Assembly: GCA_039111635.1 (NCBI GenBank)
Contig: JBCAQO010000002.1
Location: 2,108,001-2,172,000, forward strand
Length of the DNA stretch: 64,000 nucleotides
Reading direction: 5' to 3'
From: Heterobasidion occidentale
Lineage: Eukaryota > Basidiomycota > Agaricomycetes > Russulales > Bondarzewiaceae
Below are positions 24,604 through 34,613 of this stretch, piece by piece. A model generated the notes under the pieces. That model did not search any database. It saw only the letters and a list, made by a program, of their open reading frames with translations, and was not told the DNA's origin. Position 1 is the first letter of the stretch; every line of letters begins with the position of its first letter. Position numbers and translations under genes: made by a program.

Positions 24604-25431
24604 CCTGTAGCAACGCAGATAGCCGGAGACAGGAGCTAGCGGAATTCCAGTCGATGAAAGAGGGCACGTAGAATGCAGGTGCCGAGCACAGACGAGGAAT
24701 TGACAGCTTTCGAGCGCAGGTTCGAGGTCGAGTCGCGTAGGGCGTAAAGCACCGATGCTTGCGTGCCAGGCCCGGCCGAATCGAAGGAAATATTTTCAAA
24801 GTCCGCAGCCTGTTTTCCCTTACGTGTTCGTCCACGTCTGAGCGCCGTCATATCCTCCTGCTTCATCTTCGCATTCAATGGCCCGCCTTGCCTTCCACCC
24901 TACGCCTGCCACGCAGCGCCTTGGAACGTTCACCCTGAGCGTAGGCTTTCGGTTCCGCTGTTTCGACTCAATTGCCTCACATTGACTTGCGCCCTTAGTC
25001 CGCCAAACGGTGGGCTGGTAGCCTCGGCTTTTGGGGTGTTGGTGCTGGCACTGCCGCCCTCCTGGTGCGTCCCGGATAGCAGTGAACAGAGGAATGTTCG
25101 GCTGACAGACTTTGGAAATAACAGCTACTTTCTGTAACCCCGAAAGTCAAGAACGCGTTGTTGATTAAGTTGCCTGTCGTGAGTCATTCCACGACTTTGA
25201 GTTTTAAATCCTGACATTCCAACGTGCACTGCCTTGTCGTCCACAGATTGGCGACTACTACGTAGATAAGACCCCTGCGTCGGATAAACCGTTTTGACGT
25301 CCGTTTCCATTGCTTAGAGTAGTTGGACACATAGAACGGATTGAGTAATAAGATATCCTTCAATACACAGGTTCCCTTCCTCTTCCAGCGTTCCGATAGC
25401 TCGTGTTGTTGGTTGAGGTTCTGACGCGCGG
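24604..25431. other. NOP16 promoter and HAD hydrolase 3' UTR; no gene seen
   Basis: Frames of 60-125 codons on both strands (plus 24763-25137, minus 24578-24878) overlap each other and match nothing recognised. No repeat or RNA gene is visible. Confidence 0.4.
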
Positions 25432-26895
25432 TCACAGCCTGGAAGGTGTCCGTTGGCTAGGTTCAACCCCACTTGTGAGATCGATACCCAACTTCTCTTC
25501 GAGCCTTTTCACTGCTCCCAGCGATCCTCCGATTGGCACATCTAGGTTAGGAATGCGACTTCGTACGGTAATTTCATCTAGTCAACGTGTAATGAACTCA
25601 CGGATCGTTTCCATCCCGAGCCGCTTCGCGGCCCTCAGATTGCTGTTACAGCACGAGTGAATCAATCACTGCCTTCCGAGATCCTCGAGGCTTAATCGGA
25701 GACTCACTGCCCAAGGTCGTCAAGGAAAATGGCATCGCTTGGACGGATATTGTTTCGACGGCATGCGAAAAGATAGAACTCAGGTTCCGGTTTTCTGCAA
25801 CGCCCGCAATGTCACGTCAAGCACCGGCATTACTCGCGTTTCACGTGCGCGCACCTCATTCCGACTTGGCTGGAGTCAATAAAGTCATCGAACAGCTCTC
25901 GTAGCCCCGGAGGGACTGCGCCATTTTCCCATCCCAAGAACTTGAGCTCGGATTCCAAGGTGCCGCCCGGATACTTCTCGAACACGGTGACGTCGTGCCC
26001 GATGAGTGAGGCGTCGGTCTTGGAAAAGTTGTTAGTGAGTGCGATAAGTCGCCATCGCTTTGCCGCTGAGACGTTGAATCGAAGACGGGCGTGGAAATGA
26101 TGAACGGACGGACGTCAATCTAAACATGATTCGGCGCCCAAACGATAGGAGAAAGAAGGCGTCCGAACCTCTGATCCTGTGGATGGCTTCCACTACGCAT
26201 CCGTCGAACGTTGCGCTTTCTCGCATCATGCGACCAAAGAGCTGTTGAGATAGAACAAGTCAAATGGCCGCCACCTACACCGACAGCAGGCACTGAGCAC
26301 GTACATCGCGCCCGTCGATGTTCAAGCCTCGGGGAAGCTCTGGGCATTCTGTTCCACGCCGAACAAGTCAGAAATGATAACTCAAATAGCCTGTTCATGA
26401 TTGACAGCACGTCTCACCGATGCCCTTGCGCCTACAGTATTCATTATACCATTTATTGCCGTTTCCGGTGTCAGACAACTCCCGGCCAAATGCCTCATAA
26501 AACGGAAAAAGAGACATTTCTCCACGTTCAAAGCGTTGCCAGGCCCCCTCGGAGCCACGATAGGTACTAACTCACAGCCCATCCACAAGACAATGTCAAG
26601 TATTCCACACTACTCACGAGGTTTCGATGCAAGAAGCTGATAGTGACTCACATCGAGCAGTTAATGTAGTTACTGGGAATTCCATGCTCCCGCTCATACT
26701 CCGCAATAGCGATCAGGGGGCTTCTGAGCACAACCCCACCAATCTAATCGTTCGCAAAGAATTGCGACCAGATGTCAATGAATGGAACGACCAGGAGGTA
26801 GTCAGCAGGATAATTATAGGGATCTCGGAATGGTACCGGAGATGGGTGCTTTGGGTACGAACATCGAAAATAACCGCCTTGAATTCGTTGGCCAT
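25432..26895 (-). CDS. HAD-superfamily hydrolase, ACAD10/epoxide-hydrolase-N-like
   Basis: Haloacid-dehalogenase-fold enzyme, probable phosphatase of unknown substrate. Exons along the minus strand give MANEFKAVIFD then IGGVVLRSPLIAIAEYEREH (motif I), WQRFERGEMSLFPFYEAFGR, ELPRGLNIDGRD, GRMMRESATFDGCVVEAIHR, KRWRLIALTNNFSKTDAS (motif II, T/N), KYPGGTLESELKFLGW, FDDFIDSSQVGMRKPEPEFY (motif III Lys), FLDDLGNLRAAKRLGMETI (motif IV DD) and a C-terminal LGIDLTS region. All four motifs are visible, but motif I reads FDIGGV, so the usual second Asp (DxD) is Gly, as in the ACAD10-type branch. The exact small introns near 26500 and 26100 are inferred from phase and motif continuity. Confidence 0.88.
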
Positions 26896-27642
26896 GAGAA
26901 TCGTCTGCGAAGAGGGATGCTAGAGAAAGTGAGAATTCGTGGCGACGGTGAGTCGCCGAGAAAGTCTGATTTCAGCGTTTGAGATCGCAGTTACAAACCA
27001 ACCGGCTTCGTGATTGCCGACCCCGCACTACCCCGCCTTTCTTACTTGCCTTTTTTGGATGTGGGCATCCTCGAAGGTTGAATTGACTGCGCTCGACATG
27101 GTGCATTGGTTATGAACAGCAGGGCATGATATGTAACCATACCGAGAGAAGATATCCATGCGAAGATTAGGATCAAAACCCATCGAAAGGAAGGCCGTAT
27201 AGAGGTAGACTAAGACCACCTGCAGCCTAGCCGCACGATTGTTCCGACGGAAGGTATGTTCCCTGGATCAGAATGGTTAAATGCAGAGATAGAGGGTAAT
27301 AAGGTTCCGGTCATGAGCCAGTGCGAATTTCAACGAGTCACAGCAGCCTTATTATTGGCAGCTAAGAATGACACCGGTCAACATCGCTCAAAAAATAACA
27401 TCGCAATACTGTGACGGTGTGATTTGAGGGCGCATTCTAATGATTCTCTGGTTGTTGAGGTTTGGTGAGGCTACGTATGAGAATCTCCTCGCAGGCCTCA
27501 CGGGTCGACTGTGGCAAAAGATAGGCTGCCGAGGCACAGCCACCAATTAAGAACGATCCGGATCCAATCGGAAAGCTTCCTTGTTCCGTTTCGGCAAACA
27601 TAATTGACTCAGCCTTGCCAGTGCGCCTCTCTCATTCTCACC
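26896..27642. other. Divergent promoter interval between HAD hydrolase and penta-EF-hand gene
   Basis: Both neighbours point away from this 747-bp gap. A short minus frame at 27028-27219 has no recognisable content. No motif is convincing. Confidence 0.4.
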
Positions 27643-28825
27643 ATGGCCTACTACAGCAATCCTAACTATAACAGCGGCCATCGCCACTCTGTGAGCTCTG
27701 GACACCATCACCATAGTCACAGTCACAGTCCAGCACCCCCGGGATACTCGGGAGGAGGTTATGGCTATCAGCAACCACCTCTTGGAGCTGATCCTCAGCT
27801 ATGGCAGTGGTTTTCTGCTGTCGATGCGGATCGGTCTGGTGCGATCAGTGCCAATGAACTCCAGTCTGCCCTTGTGAATGGTACGTCCATCTGCTCACCC
27901 CGATTCGCCCTGGATCTGATGTGATCTCTTGTTGCAGGGAACTGGTCAAGTGAGTGACATCCGCCAGTACGAGCCGTCTTGCGTCATAGATCTCGAAATT
28001 GGGGGCACATGTTGAGCTGGCTGGTCCTTCTTGTCTTGATCATATGGAGCCTTTGAGTGTGCCCCAAACGCCAGAGCATCTTAATCAATTATCACATCCT
28101 TGAAACCCATGTGTTGACCACTTAGCTCTCAGGGTTCGATTTGGACACTGTGAAGATGCTCATGAACATATTCGTCAGTTGCTTTGGACCTCTGAGCTTA
28201 ACTGATGTTTCTGATTGACCTGTGCAGGACACCGATCGTAGCGGAACCATCGGATTTAACGGTATGCTTTGCTAGACGATGACAACAGCTCAGATGCCGA
28301 TGGGGCTTCTCCCGCAGAGTTCTCCGGCCTCTGGAAATACATCAGCGATTGGCAGAGCGTATTCAAGCATTTCGACAAGGATCGCTCGGGAACCATAGAC
28401 GGATATGAACTTGCAGAAGCCCTGCGCAGCTTCGGATATAACCTTGCACCGAGCATCTTGACGCTGATTGAACAGAAATATGGTGAGCTTCAATGAACCC
28501 TTCCGGGAGATGAGCTCGCGGCTCAGATCCGTTACGCGTAGCGACCGGTCCCTCGACTGGGTATGGTCCCCCGCCGGGAATCACCTTCGACCGATTTGTC
28601 AGGGCATGTGTTGCGGTCAAGAGCTTGACAGAATCTTTCCAACGGTACGTCACGGATGCTATCTCGATCGTTTATTTTCTCATGCAATACTCGTAGAGTC
28701 GACAACGACCGTGATGGCTGGGTGACAATAAACTACGAGGATTTTATGAAGGTGAGGATACCGGATTGACTGCTTTGAGCGAAGTTAATGAACATTGGTT
28801 CCAGATTGTTCTCAACGCGCCGTGA
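27643..28825 (+). CDS. Penta-EF-hand calcium-binding protein (ALG-2/peflin type)
   Basis: Calcium sensor that in the family links to membrane repair, ER export and polarity. Eight exons join in phase: 27643-27880, 27938-27949 (12 nt), 28133-28173, 28228-28261, 28318-28482, 28542-28644, 28697-28751, 28805-28825, giving 222 aa. The N-terminus is Gly/Tyr/His-rich, as in peflins, but unusually His-heavy (SGHHHHSHSHS). EF-hand loops: DADRSGAISANEL, DTDRSGTIGFNEF, DKDRSGTIDGYEL are complete; the later hands (ITFDRFVRACVAVKSLTESF and DNDRDGWVTINYEDF) are degenerate or dimerising, as in the family. The C-terminus MKIVLNAP is the usual end. Named only by family; an exact yeast equivalent is YGR058W/PEF1. 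Confidence 0.93.
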
Positions 28826-29409
28826 TGGTCTCTTGTTATCCTTATTTGATAACACAATGTGTACAATGCTCTGTATCCGAAACTTTGTCCAAACTTTGTC
28901 TGCACGCCCTCGATTCAATACTCCATGCTTGGCTTGTTTCTTGTTCTTGTCTTTGATGTCGTTGCTTGTCGTAGTAGCAATACCTATGTAATCCAATTTA
29001 CCCGACTTTCGGTCGGATACGGCTGTTACAGTGGCAAAGACCGATCGAAGGAGATAAGTAAAGGTCTGGGAGCAGCCTTGAGGCTCACGTGCATCTCGCC
29101 CATCACTGCGCGATCTCCCTCTGGCACGAAGGCGTCAGGTGGATGCCAACGGTCGGGTGTTTTCGTCGGACTTGGCTGCAACTTGGCCCTTGCCCCACAA
29201 ACTGCCCCGCGCTCGAGTGTGGGGATCAAACGCACGTGATAAATGTCGTCTCGAACGGGAGCGCCAGAGGTCCAGGGCCGTCCGGTCCTCATATCCCCGG
29301 TTTTATTTCTACCGCCGTTGACTTTCAGCAGCAGCTGTACGTCGCCATCCCATCTCTCCTCTTGCCATTACCATCACCTCCCTGACGCCACGACGCCACA
29401 CTCTTGACA
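28826..29409. other. Intergenic: EF-hand gene 3' UTR and acyl-CoA synthetase promoter
   Basis: Tandem plus-strand genes flank this 584-bp gap. Its right end (29330-29409) is pyrimidine-rich, as at other starts here. Short frames only. Confidence 0.45.
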
Positions 29410-32381
29410 ATGGCAAACTCGCTCGACAAGACCGTGCCGCTCCCCCCTAACATCGACTACAAGAAGCAGTCTTTTGAAGTGCCTGGTACCAAGAAGCCAG
29501 GGCAGACTAGTGAGTTGACTCGTTCGCTATCATGGTGTTAGGGCCGCGCGCTCATTTGCACATACAGGTCATTACCAGAATGGTAGGCGTTCATCCGTTT
29601 TCGCTTATCCTGCAGGTATTAATCGGTGGTTCCCAGCCATCTTCGGCCTTGTCGACATCAAAGCGGACAACGTGCATAAAACTCTACCAGAGGTGTTCGA
29701 GACCGGCCTCGCCCTCTCTGCAGACCTGTCTTGTCTCGGACACCGCCCCTTGGTGTCAGCCAATCCGCTGAAATTCGCCGACCACTATGTCTGGTTAACT
29801 TACAGGGAGGTCGATGTGAAGAGACGCGAGATTGGGAGTGCGTTGCATACATGGTTCCGTCAGGGCGTTTTGGGTGGAGGAGAGATGGAGACAGTCGGTA
29901 TCTGGAGCCCGAATCGACCTGGTGAGATTTGATATTGTCTCTGTTCCGTATAGCGCATTGACTGACGCGCATTCTACGCATTAGAATGGCAGCTCGTAGA
30001 GTGGGCACTGAATGCATATGGTAAAGTCGGTGTTAGCTTATACGACACGCTCGGAAAGGATTCTGTCGGTAAGCCTTTGTGTATATCACGCTGAAACATC
30101 CGTTGACCCTGATGTCCACAACTAGAGTACATGTGAGTTCCGTGATTACAGTCATTTCCAGCAGTGTCTGATATCTTCAACCAGCATTAATCACGCGCAC
30201 CTTACCGTCATATTTGCGACATCGAATCACGTCGCGTCTCTTTTGAAGATTGCGCCTCGGACTCCTCACCTCAAGTTGATCGTATCTATGGATGGTTTGG
30301 CACCAGAGAGCAAACAGATCTTGACTTCATGGGGTGAAACTATCAATGTCCAAGTCAAAGAGTTGAGCGACGGTATGTCGCCTGTAATGGCTCCATGAAC
30401 TATCTGATCAAATCATCGTTCCAGTGGTGGAATTTGGGAAAGCACATCTTCTCGAAATACTACCAGCTACGCCAGACCAGATAGCCTCGATCTGTTACAC
30501 TTCCGTAAGTTCTTGTCTTTGGGCACTGCTGCTGTTTGTGCTAATGGCAATGTCTCAGGGGACGACGAGTAACCCAAAAGGTAGACTCAGAAATGCATCA
30601 CATCTTCTGATCTCTCACACGCTGCAGGTGCTCTTCTGACTCACTCGCAACTGGCGAGTGCTCCCTCGGCGAACCTGTATGGGTATACGCTTCCCGAACG
30701 TGGATGCATGATATCTTATCTTCCTCTGGCACATATTTACGAGGTAAGCTGCATCCCTGAAACAGCAAGCTCAAATGGATGTTTAAATCGTCTCTTTGTC
30801 AGCGGGCCAATGAGTTGTCTATCCTGGCTGTCGGCGGTACAATCGGGTTTTTCTCCGGTGACCCACTTCGACTCCTCGAAGACGCGCAGATCCTCCGCCC
30901 CAATTTCTTCCCCTCTGTCCCGCGTGTGCTCAACCGCGTCTATCAATCTGCGATGGCCGCTGGAAATGTCCCTGGCCTTAAGGGTGCCCTTTTCCGCAAG
31001 GCAGTCCAAGCGAAGCTGGACAGGCTGCATATGACGGGTGACAATACTCATCCGCTTTGGGATAGACTCGTTTTCCGCAAGGTCAGTTGTAACCTTTCTA
31101 TACAGAGAACAAGCTGATCAGTAGTGTCGTTCCTCGTTACAAGATTCAAGCCGTGCTTGGTGGCAATGTCAAGCTCGTGTCTTGTGGTTCTGCGCCTATA
31201 AGCAGCGAAGTCATGGACTTTTTGAAGATTGCGTTCGGCGGTACCGTTACTGAAGGTGAATTCACAATCACATCCGTTAGTACGATCATGCTTACAAGGT
31301 TTTTCAGGGTACTGAACTGCTTGCTCGTGTCACTCATCGTAAAATGCTGACTTTGGCTTGACGAAGATACGGCATGACCGAGAACGCCGCTGTGTGCACA
31401 CATACGCTTCCTAACGACCCATCCTCCAGTGGAACTGTTGGGCCCCCGACTGCTATGACCGAGCTCAAACTTATTGATGTTCCTGCCATGGGATACACGT
31501 CGGAGGACAAGCCACACCCCCGTGGCGAGCTGTGCTGTCGTGGCGTCAACTGCTTCATTGGTTATTATAAGGGTGAGGGCCGTCTTTGTACGGGTGAGCG
31601 AGCTGCGGCTTATATAGCATCTTGCAGATGAGAAGAACACCAAAGAAACTATCGACGAGGAAGGCTGGCTGCATACCGGTGATGTCGCCGAGATTGACGG
31701 CTGTGGGCGCGTCAAGATCGTTGATCGCGTGAAGGTAACGAAATGACCCTCCATATCGTGGTTCTCAGTTTCCCACCTTCTTCCATTGTCCCCTTGACAG
31801 AACATCATGAAGCTCGCTCAAGGTGAATATGTCGCGGTGGAGAAGATCGAAAACTTGTACTCGTCTTCGCCTTTCGTTACTCAGATTTTCGTCCACGGCG
31901 ACTCCCTTCAGTCCTACCTTCTTGCCGTCGTGGTCCCAGATCCCGCACAGCTCGCCGCCATCGGGAGCCGTATACTCGGCGCGCGCGTCGGCCCTGAAGA
32001 TGTCAAAGCTCTGCAGGAGCTGTGCCAGGACCAGCGCGTCGTTGACGCTGTCTTGAAGGAGCTGACAAAAGAGGCGCGGAAGAACGCACTCAAGGGGTGA
32101 GGGACATGTGATTCCTCGTTTTCTGAGAAGCTGACGTCTGGGCTATCTCTTCTAGCTTCGAAATGGTGAAGCGCATCCATCTCAGCTTGGACCCGTTCAC
32201 CGTCGAGGACAACACGCTGACGCCCACGCTGAAGCTTCGCCGGTATGTGTTTCCTTTGAGGACTGTCAACCCATAAACTGACGCATCACCGATGCTTTTC
32301 AGCAAGGACGCTTTTAACAAGTATAAGGCAGAGCTCACTGCACTGTACAGCCTGCCAGATCCACAGTCATCCAAGCTATGA
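29410..32381 (+). CDS. Long-chain acyl-CoA synthetase with peroxisomal PTS1 signal
   Basis: Activates long-chain fatty acids to acyl-CoA with ATP. Exons cover about 690 aa: MANSLDKTVPLPPNIDYKKQ start, SLYDTLGKDSVEYIINHAHL, the AMP-binding signature CYTSGTTSNPKG, ISYLPLAHIYERANEL, GTIGFFSGDPLRLLEDAQIL, GNVKLVSCGSAPIS, EGYGMTENAAVCTHT, HPRGELCCRGVNCFIGYYK, EEGWLHTGDVAEID, RVKIVDRVKNIMKLAQGEYV (FACS signature) and a terminal IHLSLDPFTVEDNTLTPTLK. The protein ends PQSSKL: the last three residues are the canonical peroxisomal import signal, so the enzyme should feed beta-oxidation. The model requires a 15-nt exon (29568-29582) and a 7-nt exon (30126-30132); both are needed to keep family residues in frame. 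Confidence 0.94.
30126..30132 (+). other. 7-nt microexon of the acyl-CoA synthetase gene
   Basis: The exon before ends at 30068 in phase 1 (GTC G), the microexon AGTACAT is preceded by CTAG and followed by GTGAGT, and the next exon starts at 30185. Joined, they code DSVEYIINH, which is the conserved family sequence. Without the microexon the residues E-Y-I are lost and the frame breaks. Confidence 0.82.
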
Positions 32382-33033
32382 GTGGTCTCAGTAGAAGATT
32401 CATCGTTGACACTGGACTCAGCGCTGGCGTGGGCTTAGATATTAAAACTCGATTTTGTATCTATACTATGATCCTTTAGTGCTTTTTTGGTTTGTCGCGG
32501 CCTGAAACGAGGGTGCTTTGGCAGACGGCCATCGTGAAGCTTGAAGTCCCATGTATTTTCTCGTCGTTTGAACGAAAGACGACGTCGAGGAACAACGAAA
32601 ATAGATATATCATTTCTTCACGAGAGCAATCCGTACACGAACAAAGCCAGGAAACGTCAAGGACTAAGAAAAACATCCCAATATCATATGGTAAAATAAA
32701 GTAAGTCGTTGCGTGATCTACTGCCGCACTAATCTGAACTGTCAGATACGGAGTTGGACCTCCGCAAAGATAGCCCGAGATAAATATGGGGAACCCCGCT
32801 ATATGCGATGGCCCGGAGATTTTATACCCAACGATGGTGGCATAAATGATGAACAAGGGAATAGATGAGGGAATAGAGATGCGGGTACAATAAAAACGAG
32901 TGCGGGGTACGTATGGGACGTGGATAAAAGCACGACACAAAAGAGAGTGGGGTATACTAGTGTTAGCCGGAGAGATAGGATAGTACACGGTAGTTTGAGT
33001 GGCATCCGTCGTCTTCTTGTTTCCTGCAGGGTT
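32382..33033. other. Convergent 3' region; no gene
   Basis: The acyl-CoA synthetase (plus) and a hypothetical gene (minus) end here. A 170-codon minus frame (32476-32988) lies downstream of an in-frame stop of the hypothetical gene and reads as low-complexity Tyr/Ile/Phe-rich translation of AT-rich UTR; I do not consider it a gene. Confidence 0.45.
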
Positions 33034-33990
33034 TCAGCTCAGAGGGTCCGCCTCACTGGGAGTAGGAGGCGGGAGCGGGATCATGGCGGGAGATGACGGA
33101 GCGGATGCGGGCGTTTGGGGTGGAGGGGTCATGCCAACTTGGAAGAGGTTACCTGTAGATTTGAATGTCTCATAAGAAGCGTGACGTTGGAAGGGGTTGC
33201 GAGTGTGGATGCGCGAAATAGGCGACGCTATACAATGATGACATCATTAGTGATTAACTTTAGAACGACAGGGCGAGACAGAGAAAGGGCGCGCACCGAG
33301 CGGGCCAGAACCGACGGGCCTGATTGGCACTAGCTCGGTCACGCTGTCGTTTTCCTCGCCCTCCTGGCGGGGTGTGCGCAGGCGCGGGCTAGTCTGCTTG
33401 AATGGTGTGCGGGTTTCGTTGCGGAAAGCTGGAGACATGATAGGTACGTTTTCGAGGCGCTCAAGAGGACGGGAGGATAGAGAGTGGGCGCGCTCATGTG
33501 AGAAGGCGAGGGTCGGTATCTTGCGAGTTAGCAGCGTCGGAGACTGTGGTCGGAAGAGTGTGGGACGAAGGATAGACAGGAACTCCTCAAGAGCTTCGGA
33601 TGAGAGTGTGGAGCTGGGAACGAGAGCGTCAGGCATGTCTAATTGACGAGGCAGAAGAGCACTTGCGGTCAAGCGATGCGATCGAGGGTTACTTATGGGA
33701 GTTTACCCCCCCAAGAAAGGAAGGGAAGCGCTCAGCCCCCGAGACAGGATCGAGGAAAATGCTTACCGGGGAGAGCCACGGGGAGAGGCCGGCTCTTTAT
33801 CGACGAAGACACGATGGCAGTCGTCGGTTTCGTCCTCGGCTAACTTGGCACGTTCGACGGTGTCTGCGGGAGCGGAGGCGAGGCGCAGAGAATGGGACCT
33901 GCTCTGAGAGGCATGGAGGTGGGAGAAGGGAGAGATGCGGACGGGGCGAGGAGCGACGAGCTGGACGATGTTGTCGTGAGCGGAGTGCAT
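33034..33990 (-). CDS. Hypothetical Ser/Pro-rich protein
   Basis: Not recognised. Exon 1 starts MHSAHDNIVQLVAPRPVRIS and contains ERAKLAEDETDDCHRVFVDK before a donor near 33767. Exon 2 carries DMPDALVPSSTLSSEALEEF, LSILRPTLFRPQSPTLL, PIMSPAFRNETRTPFKQTSP and NDSVTELVPIRPVGSGPL. After an intron (about 33289 to 33228) exon 3 gives SPISRIHTRNPFQRHASYET, then PPPQTPASAPSSPAMIPLPP, and stops after EADPLS at 33034. Proline-directed S/TP sites are numerous, suggesting a phosphorylated, disordered regulatory protein. Conserved-looking blocks separated by clean introns support a real gene. Confidence 0.65.
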
Positions 33991-34613
33991 GGCTGATCAC
34001 AGACTTGAGAGCGCCCGTGAGGTCCGAGAGCCCACCGCCTGCGGTGTGTCAGACCTCGTGTTTGGTCCTGCTTGTGTGAATCCCTGCACGTGCTCGGCCA
34101 CGTCCTACGACTGTCTCTGCTGGCTCCCGACGCGGTTTGGCCATGCGACGCTCACCCCTTGCAATCGACGTAAACTCGCCGACGTGCAGGTCATGATTTA
34201 CTCGATTTCGTTGGAGTCTGCCCAGATCAACCCCCCGCAACACGCTTGATACTTGAACCTCTACACGACACATACAATCCCCGAACGGTGGCCGGTCCGC
34301 ATTCTCGAATCATCGCCAAATTCCCTCTCGTCCTATGACTGGTCAACCAGGTATCGCGCCCAAGATCTCCAAACGCGTGAGGCGGGTTGACTCTCGCCGG
34401 TCTCGCAATCGACGTAAACCATGATCTTCGATGCCGTTTCTGAGCCCTTCTATGAGCAACAAGCGTGATACCATCCGATCCTCACTCGGGCCTCGCAAAC
34501 TTTCCCATAAATGATCTTATTTCGCCCCGCAATGCCCTTCCTCATCCTCTTTTTCTTTTTCTCTCTTCCCTCTTCTCTCCTCCTTCCTTCCTCCTCCCCA
34601 CACCCTTACGAGC
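33991..34613. promoter_or_regulatory. Divergent promoter region of a hypothetical gene and an MFS transporter
   Basis: A 623-bp head-to-head gap. The last 120 bp before the MFS start are an almost unbroken pyrimidine tract (34500-34610, runs of T and C), a typical fungal core-promoter feature. Confidence 0.55.

Noticed and set aside
32476..32988. 170-codon minus-strand frame next to the hypothetical gene
   Set aside because: It lies beyond an in-frame stop of the gene model and reads as AT-rich UTR with hydrophobic low complexity.
33600..34079. 159-codon Arg-rich plus-strand frame
   Set aside because: Antisense shadow of the Ser/Pro-rich hypothetical gene and its promoter.
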